This document shows, piece by piece, positions 41,972 to 49,577 of a stretch of 64,000 nt of DNA (position 1 is its first letter; each line of letters begins with the position of its first letter). The notes under the pieces are model-generated. The model did not search any database and had not been told where the DNA came from. It saw only the letters and a program-made list of their open reading frames with translations. The DNA comes from Anaerotruncus massiliensis (ex Togo et al. 2026) (GTDB lineage: Bacteria > Bacillota > Clostridia > Oscillospirales > Ruminococcaceae). A program made the translations under genes and the position numbers. The stretch lies in contig NZ_LT962687.1 of assembly GCF_900199635.1 (NCBI RefSeq), positions 2,542,541 to 2,606,540 of the forward strand. Direction: 5' to 3'.

Positions 41972-42959
41972 CGCCCCCGAGGCCTACGTCGACGAGATGA
42001 TGGAGGGCATCGTCGCAGCCCACCACGATACGGTCGAATGCCTCAATGGGAACCTGCGGTGCTATGTCAAAAGGAACCGCGAAAAACAGAAGGTCGGCAT
42101 CGTCACCGGCGGCGGGACCGGGCATCTCCCGCTCTTCCTCGGGTATGTCGGGGACGGGATGCTCGACGGCTGTGCGGTCGGCGGCGTCTTCCAATCCCCC
42201 GGCGCGGACGACATCTATGCGGTCACCAAAGCCGTCGACCGTGGGATGGGCGTGCTCTACCTGATCGGGAATTATACCGGCGATCTCATGAATTTTGGGA
42301 TCGCCGCGGAGCTCGCGGAAATGGACGGTATCAAGGTAAGGACGCTGGCAGGCACCGACGACGCCGCATCCGCCCCGCTGGACGAGGCCCACAAACGCCG
42401 CGGCGTCGCGGGAATCTTTTTCGTCTACAAGGCCGCGGGCGCGATGGCGGACGCGGGCGGTTCCCTCGACGAGGTGTGCCGCGTCGCCGAAAAGGCCAAC
42501 CGGAACGTCCACACCGTCGGCGTGGCCGCCTCCCCCTGCGTGATCCCCGAAGTCGGCCGTCCCTCCTTCGAAATCGGGGAGGGCGAGATGGAGTTCGGCA
42601 TGGGCATCCACGGCGAACCGGGAATTCTGCGCCAACCGCTGCGCCCGGTGGAGGAAATCGTCTCCGACATGCTCGCCCTCATTCTGGGCGAAATGGACGC
42701 CGCTCCCGGAGACGAGGTCTCCGTTCTGGTGAACGGGCTGGGGGCCACCTCACTGGAGGAACTCTACATCGCGTTCCGCAGCGTCGCCGCGATCCTGGAG
42801 GACAAGGGGATTTCGATCTTTTCCTCCTATGTGGGGGAATTCGCCACTTCCATGGAAATGTCCGGGTTTTCCCTCTCCCTTTTGAAACTGGACGGGGAGC
42901 TGAAAGAATTGCTGCGCCGGGAGGCGCATACGCCCTTTTTTACCCAGAACGCCGGCTAG
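41955..42959 (+). CDS. Dihydroxyacetone kinase subunit DhaK-like
   Basis: A 334-residue ketose kinase subunit. Active-site positions are visible: His57 in GGGTGHLPLF, Asp110 in NYTGDLMNF, and His219 in GMGIHGEPGI, which in known DhaK forms a hemiaminal with the ketone of the substrate. The usual GHEP is GHLP here, so the Glu neighbouring the substrate pocket is replaced by Leu; this may mark altered specificity (a longer ketose such as erythrulose is one option). The partner DhaL is fused to an aldolase in the next gene. No DhaM is present in the window. Confidence 0.88.
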   Translation: MKKFINAPEAYVDEMMEGIVAAHHDTVECLNGNLRCYVKRNREKQKVGIVTGGGTGHLPLFLGYVGDGMLDGCAVGGVFQSPGADDIYAVTKAVDRGMGVLYLIGNYTGDLMNFGIAAELAEMDGIKVRTLAGTDDAASAPLDEAHKRRGVAGIFFVYKAAGAMADAGGSLDEVCRVAEKANRNVHTVGVAASPCVIPEVGRPSFEIGEGEMEFGMGIHGEPGILRQPLRPVEEIVSDMLALILGEMDAAPGDEVSVLVNGLGATSLEELYIAFRSVAAILEDKGISIFSSYVGEFATSMEMSGFSLSLLKLDGELKELLRREAHTPFFTQNAG

Positions 42960-42977
42960 CTGCCCATTGGAGGAACT

Positions 42978-44378
42978 ATGATCGAATTCACAAAGAAGCA
43001 CGCGGTCGATGCAATGAAACGCGTCTATGCGCTTATGAAGGAAAACCGGGATTCCCTGATCGAACTGGACAGTAAAATCGGGGACGGAGATCTCGGACTG
43101 ACGATGGTCCGCGGATTTTCCGCGGCCGCCGACACTGCCGAGAGCATCGCCGATTCCGATCTCGGCATGTTTTTTACGAAGGTCGGCCTCTCCATCATCC
43201 GGGCGGCTCCCTCCACGATGGGGACGCTGCTCGGTTCCGCCCTGCTCGGCGCGGGGAAAGCCCTATCCGGCCGCGAACAGCTCGACGGGACAGGCTTCGC
43301 CCTGCTTTTCCGCAGTATGGCGGAAGCCGCGGCCGAACGGGGAAACGCCGGAGAGGGAGAAAAGACGCTGCTGGACGTGCTTTTCCCGGCCGCCCGCGCC
43401 GTGGAGGGGTGCGACAGCCCGGACATCTGGAAGCGCGCGCAGGCCGGGCTGACGCAGGCAAAAATCAGCCTGGAAAACACACGCGCGCTGATGAGCCAGC
43501 ACGGAAAAGCCGCCGTATTCCGGGAAAAAACAATCGGCCTGGTCGATCCGGGCGCGGCGGCCGCCTGCCTGCTCATCGAGGGGATCGTCACGGCATGCAA
43601 ACCGGCCGGAGTCGGCCTACAAAGACAGGAGGGTCAAAAATTGGATCGGGAAAAAGTTTATCAGATGTATCGGGAACTGGCCGCGCGTGAAACGGCGTAT
43701 CGGGAGGAACAGTCGGAAAACGACCGCAGGCTCGGAATTAAGGATCTGTACCGGGAGGAGGCCGCGCGTGGGACCCGGATGCTTTACGAGCTTGGGTTCT
43801 CCCCCTCCGGCGACAACGGGGACATCAGCGTTCGCGATCCGGAAACGGGACTGGTGTATATCTCCGCCTCGCCGATCGAAATCGGCTACAAAAATCTCGG
43901 CGAATACCACGCCTGCGACATGGCCGTCGTGGACATGGAAGGCAATCGCATGACCACCTGGTCCCGCCCCACCATCGAGATGCCGATGCATCTTGCGATC
44001 CTTCGGGCCCGTCCCGACGTCAACGCGGTGGTGCATACCCACGCCGCCTGGTCCTCCGTCTTCGCCATCTGCGGCAAAAACATCCCCTTCGTGCTTGCCG
44101 AGCAATACGCGCACCTCGGCGCCGGCGAGGTCGTCTGCGCCGGATACGGCAAAGCGGGTTCCGACGAGCTGGGGGAGGAAATCGTCAGCGCGCTCGGCAA
44201 AAACAACGCCGTCCTCATGCGCAACCACGGCGCGGTAACGGTCGGGCGCACCCTCGACGAAGCGTTTACCAACGCCCGTTTCCTCGAATGCATCGCCCAG
44301 AAGGCGCTGTTCGCCACCCTGCTCGGCGGCCTCCAGACCGTCAACCCCGAGGATGTCGCGGAGGAGTGGGCGAAGTAA
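42978..44378 (+). CDS. DhaL kinase domain fused to class II aldolase
   Basis: One 466-residue frame with two enzymes. Residues 1-210 are DhaL: the ADP/Mg-binding aspartates Asp31, Asp36 and Asp38 lie in LDSKIGDGDLG, with APSTMGTLLGSAL and GEKTLLDVLFPAARA further on. Residues about 220-245 are a charged linker (REKVYQMYRELAARETA). Residues 250-466 are an AraD/FucA-type aldolase: Glu334 in TIEMPMH, zinc ligands His353 and His355 in VVHTHAAW, His417 in MRNHGAV. No ribosome site or start codon separates the halves, and the frame is continuous, so this is a true fusion. It suggests that the aldolase product is handed to the DhaK-DhaL kinase, or the reverse. Confidence 0.9.
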   Translation: MIEFTKKHAVDAMKRVYALMKENRDSLIELDSKIGDGDLGLTMVRGFSAAADTAESIADSDLGMFFTKVGLSIIRAAPSTMGTLLGSALLGAGKALSGREQLDGTGFALLFRSMAEAAAERGNAGEGEKTLLDVLFPAARAVEGCDSPDIWKRAQAGLTQAKISLENTRALMSQHGKAAVFREKTIGLVDPGAAAACLLIEGIVTACKPAGVGLQRQEGQKLDREKVYQMYRELAARETAYREEQSENDRRLGIKDLYREEAARGTRMLYELGFSPSGDNGDISVRDPETGLVYISASPIEIGYKNLGEYHACDMAVVDMEGNRMTTWSRPTIEMPMHLAILRARPDVNAVVHTHAAWSSVFAICGKNIPFVLAEQYAHLGAGEVVCAGYGKAGSDELGEEIVSALGKNNAVLMRNHGAVTVGRTLDEAFTNARFLECIAQKALFATLLGGLQTVNPEDVAEEWAK

Positions 44379-44423
44379 GCCGCCCTTTTCAGAAAATTTG
44401 TCTGTGATCGGGGGATTCCTGAA

Positions 44424-45941
44424 ATGAAATACCTGCTCGGCGTGGACCTCGGGACCACCGCGGTCAAGGTCGGCCTGTTCGATTCCCAGGCCCGGAAGAT
44501 CTGCTCCTCCACGCAGGAGTACCGGCTCATCACCGAATCTCATTTCGTGGTGGAGCAGGAGGTGTCCGTCTATTGGGATGCCTTCAAGGCCGGCCTGCGG
44601 GAGGTTTTGGTGGAGTCGCGCCTGTCCGGCCGGGAAATTCTCGCCCTGAGCGTCTCCGCGCAGGGGGAAACCATGGTGTTCCTCGATGAAGCCGGGAGGC
44701 CGCTCTCCCGCGCCATCGTCTGGATGGACAACCGCGCGCAGGAGGAGGCCCGGTTCCTCGCGGGCCGCTTCGACCCGGATGAAATCCACCGCGCCACCGG
44801 GCAGACCGACGTGATCCCGCTTTCTCCCGGCTGCAAGGTGCTGTGGTTCAAACGCAACCGTCCCGCGCTCTTTGAACGCCTCGGCAAAATCCTGCTGCTG
44901 GAGGACTGGTTCTTTTTCCGTCTATGCGGAGAGACCTTCGGCGAGGGTTCCCTCTGGTGCTCCACCCATATGTGGGACATCCGCACCAGGGACTATTGGG
45001 AGCCCATGCTGCGGGAGCTGGGCGTGCGGCGGGAGCAGCTTCCAAAAATCGTAGAGTCGGGCACGCCGCTCCCGGCAATCCTGCCGGAGGTCGCCGCCGA
45101 GCTCGGGCTTTCGGAAGAGATCCTTCTCGTCATGGGCGGTCTGGATCAGTCGTGCGGCGCGCTGGGCGTGGGAAACGCCCGGCCGGGCATCCTGTCGGAA
45201 AGCACTGGGGCTGCCATGGTCGTCTGCACCCTGACCGAGCGCCCCGCCATCGATCCGCACCGCAGGCTCTCCTGCTTTTACACGGCGATTCCCGGCATGT
45301 ACATGATCCATGGCTTCTCAAGCGGCGGAATCGCTCTGAAATGGCTGCGCGACGTCCTGTGCGCGGAGGAGTCCGCCGTGGGGCGGCTGCTCGGCCGGAG
45401 CGCCTATGCGCTCATGGACATGGAGGCCGCGGCCATCCCGCCAGGAAGCGAGGGGTTGACGGTGCTGCCTCATTTCCAGGGGGCCGGTCCGCCCGACACC
45501 GATATCGCCGCAAAATGCCTGATCTACGGTCTCGGTCTCAATCACACCAAGGCGCACATCATCCGCGCCTACCTTGAGGCGGTCGCGGCCTCTCTCTGCC
45601 GCATCGTGGAAGCTGTGGAGGAGATGGGGATTCCCGTGACGGAAATCCGGTCGCTCAGCGGCGGTGCGCAAAGCCCCCTTTGGTGCCAAATCAAGGCGGA
45701 CATGCTCGGCAGGCCCCTGTTGACCATGCAGAACACCGAGGACGCCGCCTGCCTGGGGGCCGCGCTTCTGGCGGGCGCCGGCGCGAAGCTGTGGCCCTCC
45801 GTGCAGGAGATTTCCCTGCGGATCGCCCGGGAACGGGAACGGTATCTGCCCGCCCCGGAAAACCGCGCCCCCTACGACGACCTGCTCAGGCGATACAAGC
45901 TGCTTACCGCGCAGCTCCGGGGGATCACCTCCCAGCTGTAA
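44424..45941 (+). CDS. FGGY-family carbohydrate kinase
   Basis: A 505-residue kinase. The N-terminal ATPase fold starts YLLGVDLGTTAVKVGLFD; the substrate strand has IVWMDNRAQEE; the catalytic base is Asp241 in GGLDQSCGALG; the C-terminal signature is SLSGGAQSPLWCQIKADMLG. It resembles xylulokinase and gluconokinase; the sugar cannot be fixed. It has a GGGGGATT ribosome site 45 bases after the fusion gene. In the pathway it could phosphorylate the imported ketose or ketose conjugate before aldol cleavage. Confidence 0.92.
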   Translation: MKYLLGVDLGTTAVKVGLFDSQARKICSSTQEYRLITESHFVVEQEVSVYWDAFKAGLREVLVESRLSGREILALSVSAQGETMVFLDEAGRPLSRAIVWMDNRAQEEARFLAGRFDPDEIHRATGQTDVIPLSPGCKVLWFKRNRPALFERLGKILLLEDWFFFRLCGETFGEGSLWCSTHMWDIRTRDYWEPMLRELGVRREQLPKIVESGTPLPAILPEVAAELGLSEEILLVMGGLDQSCGALGVGNARPGILSESTGAAMVVCTLTERPAIDPHRRLSCFYTAIPGMYMIHGFSSGGIALKWLRDVLCAEESAVGRLLGRSAYALMDMEAAAIPPGSEGLTVLPHFQGAGPPDTDIAAKCLIYGLGLNHTKAHIIRAYLEAVAASLCRIVEAVEEMGIPVTEIRSLSGGAQSPLWCQIKADMLGRPLLTMQNTEDAACLGAALLAGAGAKLWPSVQEISLRIARERERYLPAPENRAPYDDLLRRYKLLTAQLRGITSQL

Positions 45942-45966
45942 GGAAAGAAGGAAGGAAGACGACGCA

Positions 45967-46626
45967 ATGGAAGGTCCGCATTTAACCGTCATGCTCACAC
46001 ACCACGACATCACCGTGCCCAACGCCATGGACATTTTTCTCGAGGCAAAAGACGCCCCCGCAGACTTTTGGGGATTCAAGGACATCGGTCTGCCTGAGCG
46101 GGAAATGCGCGAGCTTGTCCAGTGTATGAAGCGTGAAGGGAAAACCGTCTTTTTGGAATCCCTCGCCTATACCGAGGAAGAGGGGCTGCAAAGCGCCCGG
46201 CTCGCAATCAGCTGCGGTTTCGACTATTTTACGGGGACGAACTTTTTCCCGAAAATCCAGCAGCTCGCCTCTGAGAACGGTCTGCGTTACCTCCCCTTCG
46301 TGGGCAAACGGAGGGATCACCGGCTCTATGGGGAAATCGACGAGATCATTGCCCACGCACGGGAAGTCAGTGCGCAGGGCGTATACGGCATCAACCTGTC
46401 CGGCTTCCGCTATGTCGGCGACGCGCCCGCACTGATCACCGGGCTGGTGCACGCGATGGACAAGCCCGTCAGCATCGTCGGGAGCATCGACAGCTATGAG
46501 CGGCTGGACCTGATCAAAAAAGCCGGCCCGTGGACGTTCACCGTCGGCGGCGCGTTTTTCGAGGGGAAGTTCGGCGGGACCTTTTCCGAACAGATCGAAG
46601 CCGTCGTCTCCTATCTGAAAAAATAA
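45967..46626 (+). CDS. TIM-barrel protein, possible sugar-phosphate enzyme
   Basis: A 219-residue protein, family not recognised with certainty. It has the alternating strand/helix rhythm of a small (beta/alpha)8 barrel. A late phosphate-binding-like pair, GSIDSYERLDLIKKAGPW and FTVGGAFFEGKF, recalls ribulose-phosphate epimerase or aldolase-type barrels. Early acidic and histidine residues (MLTHHDITVPNA, GFKDIGL) could be catalytic. It lies 25 bases after the FGGY kinase gene, so a role on the phosphorylated sugar is likely but inferred. Confidence 0.6.
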   Translation: MEGPHLTVMLTHHDITVPNAMDIFLEAKDAPADFWGFKDIGLPEREMRELVQCMKREGKTVFLESLAYTEEEGLQSARLAISCGFDYFTGTNFFPKIQQLASENGLRYLPFVGKRRDHRLYGEIDEIIAHAREVSAQGVYGINLSGFRYVGDAPALITGLVHAMDKPVSIVGSIDSYERLDLIKKAGPWTFTVGGAFFEGKFGGTFSEQIEAVVSYLKK

Positions 46627-46659
46627 GAGCCGGCCCGTCCGGCTGCGGAGGAAATCACC

Positions 46660-47487
46660 ATGAAGATCGCAACGACATCCCCGCTCTTTGCCAGGCATCC
46701 TCTGGAAAAGGCCTTTCAAATCGCCTCCTCGCTGGGGTATGACGGAATCGAGCTGTGGGGCGGGCGCCCGCATGCATATGCGTACGACATGACGCCCGAA
46801 CGGATCGATCAGATCCTGCGCCTCAAGGAGCGTTACCGGGTCGATATCCCCATCTATCTGCCTGAAGTCACCAGCTACCCCTACAACGTCTCCTCTCCCG
46901 ATCCCGTGGAACGGGAGGAAACCGTCGTCTACCTCAAAAGAGGTCTGGAGGTCGCCCGGGCGCTTGGCATTCCACGTGTTTTGATCAACAGCGGACACGC
47001 CGGCTTTGGCACGACCCGGCGGGAAAACATGAAGAACATCCGCAGCGTCTTTCTTCCGGTCGTCGCGCACGCGGAGAAGGTCGGCGTCGATATCATCATC
47101 GAGGCGTTGACCCCCATGGAGAGCAACACCATCTTTTTGCTGGACGACCTGGTGGAGCTGATCGAGGATCTGAACAGCGACCGCGTGAAATCCATGCTTG
47201 ACACCGTCACCCCCCTCATCAACTACGAGCCCTATTATGAACACTTTGAAAAGCTGGGCGACAAGCTCGACTATATCCACTTTGTGGACAGCAACGGCAT
47301 CGACCAGACCCACATGGGGATCGGCACCGGCGTATTGGACATGCGGGAGCTTTTGGATCTGATCCGTCGCTACCACTATGATGGCTGGCTGAGCATTGAG
47401 CTTCTGTCCTGTGGGGCGCGGGAGCCCGAAATTTATGCGGGCCGCGAAATCCGCGCCCTCCGCCGGCTTCTGTCAGAATTGGAGTAG
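46660..47487 (+). CDS. Sugar epimerase resembling fructoselysine 3-epimerase FrlC
   Basis: A 275-residue xylose-isomerase-like TIM barrel. Several stretches match E. coli FrlC as I remember it: LGYDGIELWGGRPHA at about 25-39, PEVTSYPYNV, NSGHAGF, EALTPMESN, FEKLGDKLDYIHFVDSNG and the YAGREIRALRRLL end. Expected metal ligands are the Glu of EALTP, Asp in MLDT, His in YIHFVD and a C-terminal Glu in SIELLS. FrlC epimerises psicoselysine to fructoselysine at C3. frlB (deglycase) and frlD (kinase) are absent here, so the substrate may be another ketosamine or ketose. Last gene before the terminator. Confidence 0.8.
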   Translation: MKIATTSPLFARHPLEKAFQIASSLGYDGIELWGGRPHAYAYDMTPERIDQILRLKERYRVDIPIYLPEVTSYPYNVSSPDPVEREETVVYLKRGLEVARALGIPRVLINSGHAGFGTTRRENMKNIRSVFLPVVAHAEKVGVDIIIEALTPMESNTIFLLDDLVELIEDLNSDRVKSMLDTVTPLINYEPYYEHFEKLGDKLDYIHFVDSNGIDQTHMGIGTGVLDMRELLDLIRRYHYDGWLSIELLSCGAREPEIYAGREIRALRRLLSELE

Positions 47488-47530
47488 TATCCCGGGCCTT
47501 CGTTTGCAGATATGCATAACCACATCCCCG

Positions 47531-47564
47531 GCCGCCGCGCAAACGCGCGGCGGCTTCTTTTTTT
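47531..47564 (+). terminator. Terminator of the catabolic operon
   Basis: GCCGCCGCGC-AAAC-GCGCGGCGGC followed by TTCTTTTTTT, 43 bases after the last stop codon. Confidence 0.95.
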
Positions 47565-47577
47565 CGCGCTTGTTCGT

Positions 47578-47605
47578 TTGACATTCTGCCCTGTAATGTT
47601 ATAAT
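47578..47605 (+). promoter_or_regulatory. tepA promoter
   Basis: Perfect TTGACA (47578-47583) and TATAAT (47600-47605) with a 16-bp spacer. The leader to the GTG start is about 75 bases. Confidence 0.85.
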
Positions 47606-47685
47606 AAAGTTGTATGTTTTGCCGCATTTTCCGATGAAGAACGGTCAATGCTACAGTCGTTACCATTCTGAAGGAGGTACCGATT

Positions 47686-48441
47686 GTGAAAGCGTTTGAC
47701 GATGAGGAAACCCGGCAGAACGCCCCCCAAAACAACGAAAAGCAGGACGAGGCCGAATCCGACGAACAGGAGACCGGCTCGCAGGCGCAGACCGAACAGA
47801 TCGAGCGTACCGGCGGCATCACGACGGGCAAGGGCAAGCACACGATCCACTGCCTGACGATCATCGGGCAGATCGAGGGGCACTACATCCTGCCCGCGAC
47901 CAACAAGACGACCAAATACGAGCATGTCATCCCCCAGCTGCTGGCGGTGGAGCAGGACCCCGACATCGAGGGGCTGGTTATCATCCTCAACACGGTGGGC
48001 GGCGACGTGGAGGCGGGCCTCGCGATCGCCGAGCTGCTGTCGGGGATGAAGAAGCCCACCGTCTCCCTCGTGCTCGGCGGCGGCCACTCGATCGGCGTGC
48101 CGCTCGCGGTGAGCGCGCGCAAGAGCTTCATCGTGCCGTCCGCCACGATGACGGTCCATCCGGTGCGGATGAACGGGCTGGTGCTCGGTGTGCCGCAGAC
48201 CCTCTCCTACTTCGACAAGATGCAGGAGCGGATCGTCAAATTCGTCACCGACAACTCGAACATCACCCCCGAGCGGTTCCGCCAGCTCATGATGAACAAG
48301 GACGAGCTCGTCATGGACGTGGGCACCGTGCTCGACGGGCAGTCGGCGGTCGACGAGGGGCTCATCGACGCGCTCGGCGGCGTGTCCGACGTGATCGAGT
48401 CGCTCTACGCGATGATCGAGGGGCGGGAGGAAGCGTCATGA
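47686..48441 (+). CDS. tepA: ClpP-family protease TepA-like
   Basis: A 251-residue protein of the ClpP/TepA group. The first 50 residues are acidic and disordered. The ClpP-like domain has catalytic Ser135 in [11 protein letters not shown] and His158 in TMTVHPVRM, with an oxyanion strand near [11 protein letters not shown]. In Bacillus TepA was linked to protein translocation and spore outgrowth. The start is GTG at 47686 with GAAGGAGG. It is followed by ylzJ, as in Bacillus, and shares a 4-base overlap with it. Confidence 0.88.
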   Translation: MKAFDDEETRQNAPQNNEKQDEAESDEQETGSQAQTEQIERTGGITTGKGKHTIHCLTIIGQIEGHYILPATNKTTKYEHVIPQLLAVEQDPDIEGLVIILNTVGGDVEAGLAIAELLSGMKKPTVSLVLGGGHSIGVPLAVSARKSFIVPSATMTVHPVRMNGLVLGVPQTLSYFDKMQERIVKFVTDNSNITPERFRQLMMNKDELVMDVGTVLDGQSAVDEGLIDALGGVSDVIESLYAMIEGREEAS

Positions 48442-48638
48442 TCCTGCACACGATCATCCCGCCCGAGCAGATCTTCCCGGGCGGTGAAAACGCCGCATAC
48501 GAATACCAGGAGCTGCATAACAGTTATATACAAGGAGTAAATATCGACGGAAAATTTACCGTTTCCCGGCTGATTTCCACCGATCCCAGGCTCTACCTCG
48601 ACCCCCGGTACGCGCCGGGGGGCCAACTGTCAAAATAA
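48438..48638 (+). CDS. YlzJ-like protein
   Basis: A 66-residue protein starting [16 protein letters not shown] and containing [13 protein letters not shown], both typical of YlzJ. Its function is unknown. The start overlaps the tepA stop (ATGA), and the tepA-ylzJ pair sits near spoIIIE/ftsK, as in Bacillus, supporting the call. Confidence 0.85.
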   Translation: MILHTIIPPEQIFPGGENAAYEYQELHNSYIQGVNIDGKFTVSRLISTDPRLYLDPRYAPGGQLSK

Positions 48639-48677
48639 GCCGGAGGGCGCGCCGCGCCCTACATAAAGGAGTCTGCC

Positions 48678-49553
48678 ATGAGCGTGTTGGAGGCGTTTCT
48701 GCAGGGCGTCCTGCAGGGCCTGACCGAATTTCTCCCCGTGTCCAGCTCGGGACACCTCTCCCTTTTCCAGTATTTCACCGGGAACAGCGGCGACACCGGG
48801 TTCCTCTTCTCCATCCTGCTCCACGCGGGTACGCTGATCGCCGTGTTCATCGTCTTCCGCCGCACCATCGCCGACCTGATTCTCGAGGCGTTTTCCCTGC
48901 TGCGGGACCTCTTCACCGGGCGTTTCTCCGCCAAAAACATGTCCCCCAGCCGGCGGATGCTGCTTTTCCTGCTGCTCTCGCTCCTCCCGCTGACCGTGAT
49001 GTTCCTCATCAAGGACTGGGTCGAGGGCTTTTCCACCGACAACGACGTGACGGTTGAGGGCTTCTGCTTCCTCCTCACCGGCGTCATGCTCCTGACCGCC
49101 TGCAAGCACGACCACGGCCGCAAGAACGCCTCCAGCATGAAGGCGAAGGACGCCGTCGCGGTCGGCGTGGCGCAGGTGGTCGCCACGATGCCCGGCATCT
49201 CCCGTTCCGGGTCCACCATCTCGGCCGGGATGCTGTGGGGCTTCGAGCGGGAATACGCCGTCACCTATTCGTTCATCCTCGGCATCCCCGCCGTGCTCGG
49301 CGCGATCATCTTCGAGGTGCCCGACGCCTTCCGCGAGGGGTCCGGGCTGCCCCTGCCCGTCATCCTCACCGGCTTTCTCACCTCGGCCGTCTTCGGCGTG
49401 CTCGCCATCAAGCTGGTGCAGTGGGTCGTCAAGGGCAACAAGCTCAAATATTTCGGCTGGTACACCCTCGCGCTCGGCGCCGTCATGCTCACCGTGGGCG
49501 TGATCGACAACTTCGCAGGGCATCCCATCCAGCAGTTCTTCATCGGCAAATAA
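48678..49553 (+). CDS. uppP: Undecaprenyl-diphosphatase UppP (BacA)
   Basis: Regenerates the C55 lipid carrier for wall synthesis; its activity also gives bacitracin tolerance. The 291-residue membrane protein carries EFLPVSSSGHL (Glu17 region) and PGISRSGSTI, the two catalytic motifs, and about eight hydrophobic segments. AAAGGAG precedes the ATG. It is 39 bases after ylzJ and 24 before ftsK, an insertion relative to the Bacillus tepA-ylzJ-spoIIIE order. Confidence 0.96.
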   Translation: MSVLEAFLQGVLQGLTEFLPVSSSGHLSLFQYFTGNSGDTGFLFSILLHAGTLIAVFIVFRRTIADLILEAFSLLRDLFTGRFSAKNMSPSRRMLLFLLLSLLPLTVMFLIKDWVEGFSTDNDVTVEGFCFLLTGVMLLTACKHDHGRKNASSMKAKDAVAVGVAQVVATMPGISRSGSTISAGMLWGFEREYAVTYSFILGIPAVLGAIIFEVPDAFREGSGLPLPVILTGFLTSAVFGVLAIKLVQWVVKGNKLKYFGWYTLALGAVMLTVGVIDNFAGHPIQQFFIGK

Positions 49554-49577
49554 ACCGCAGTTGCTCAGGAGGGTATC

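Noticed and set aside
35149-47487. Annotation of the locus as a standard fructoselysine (frl) operon
   Set aside because: frlB and frlD are missing, and DhaK, the DhaL-aldolase fusion and FGGY kinase have no place in that pathway.
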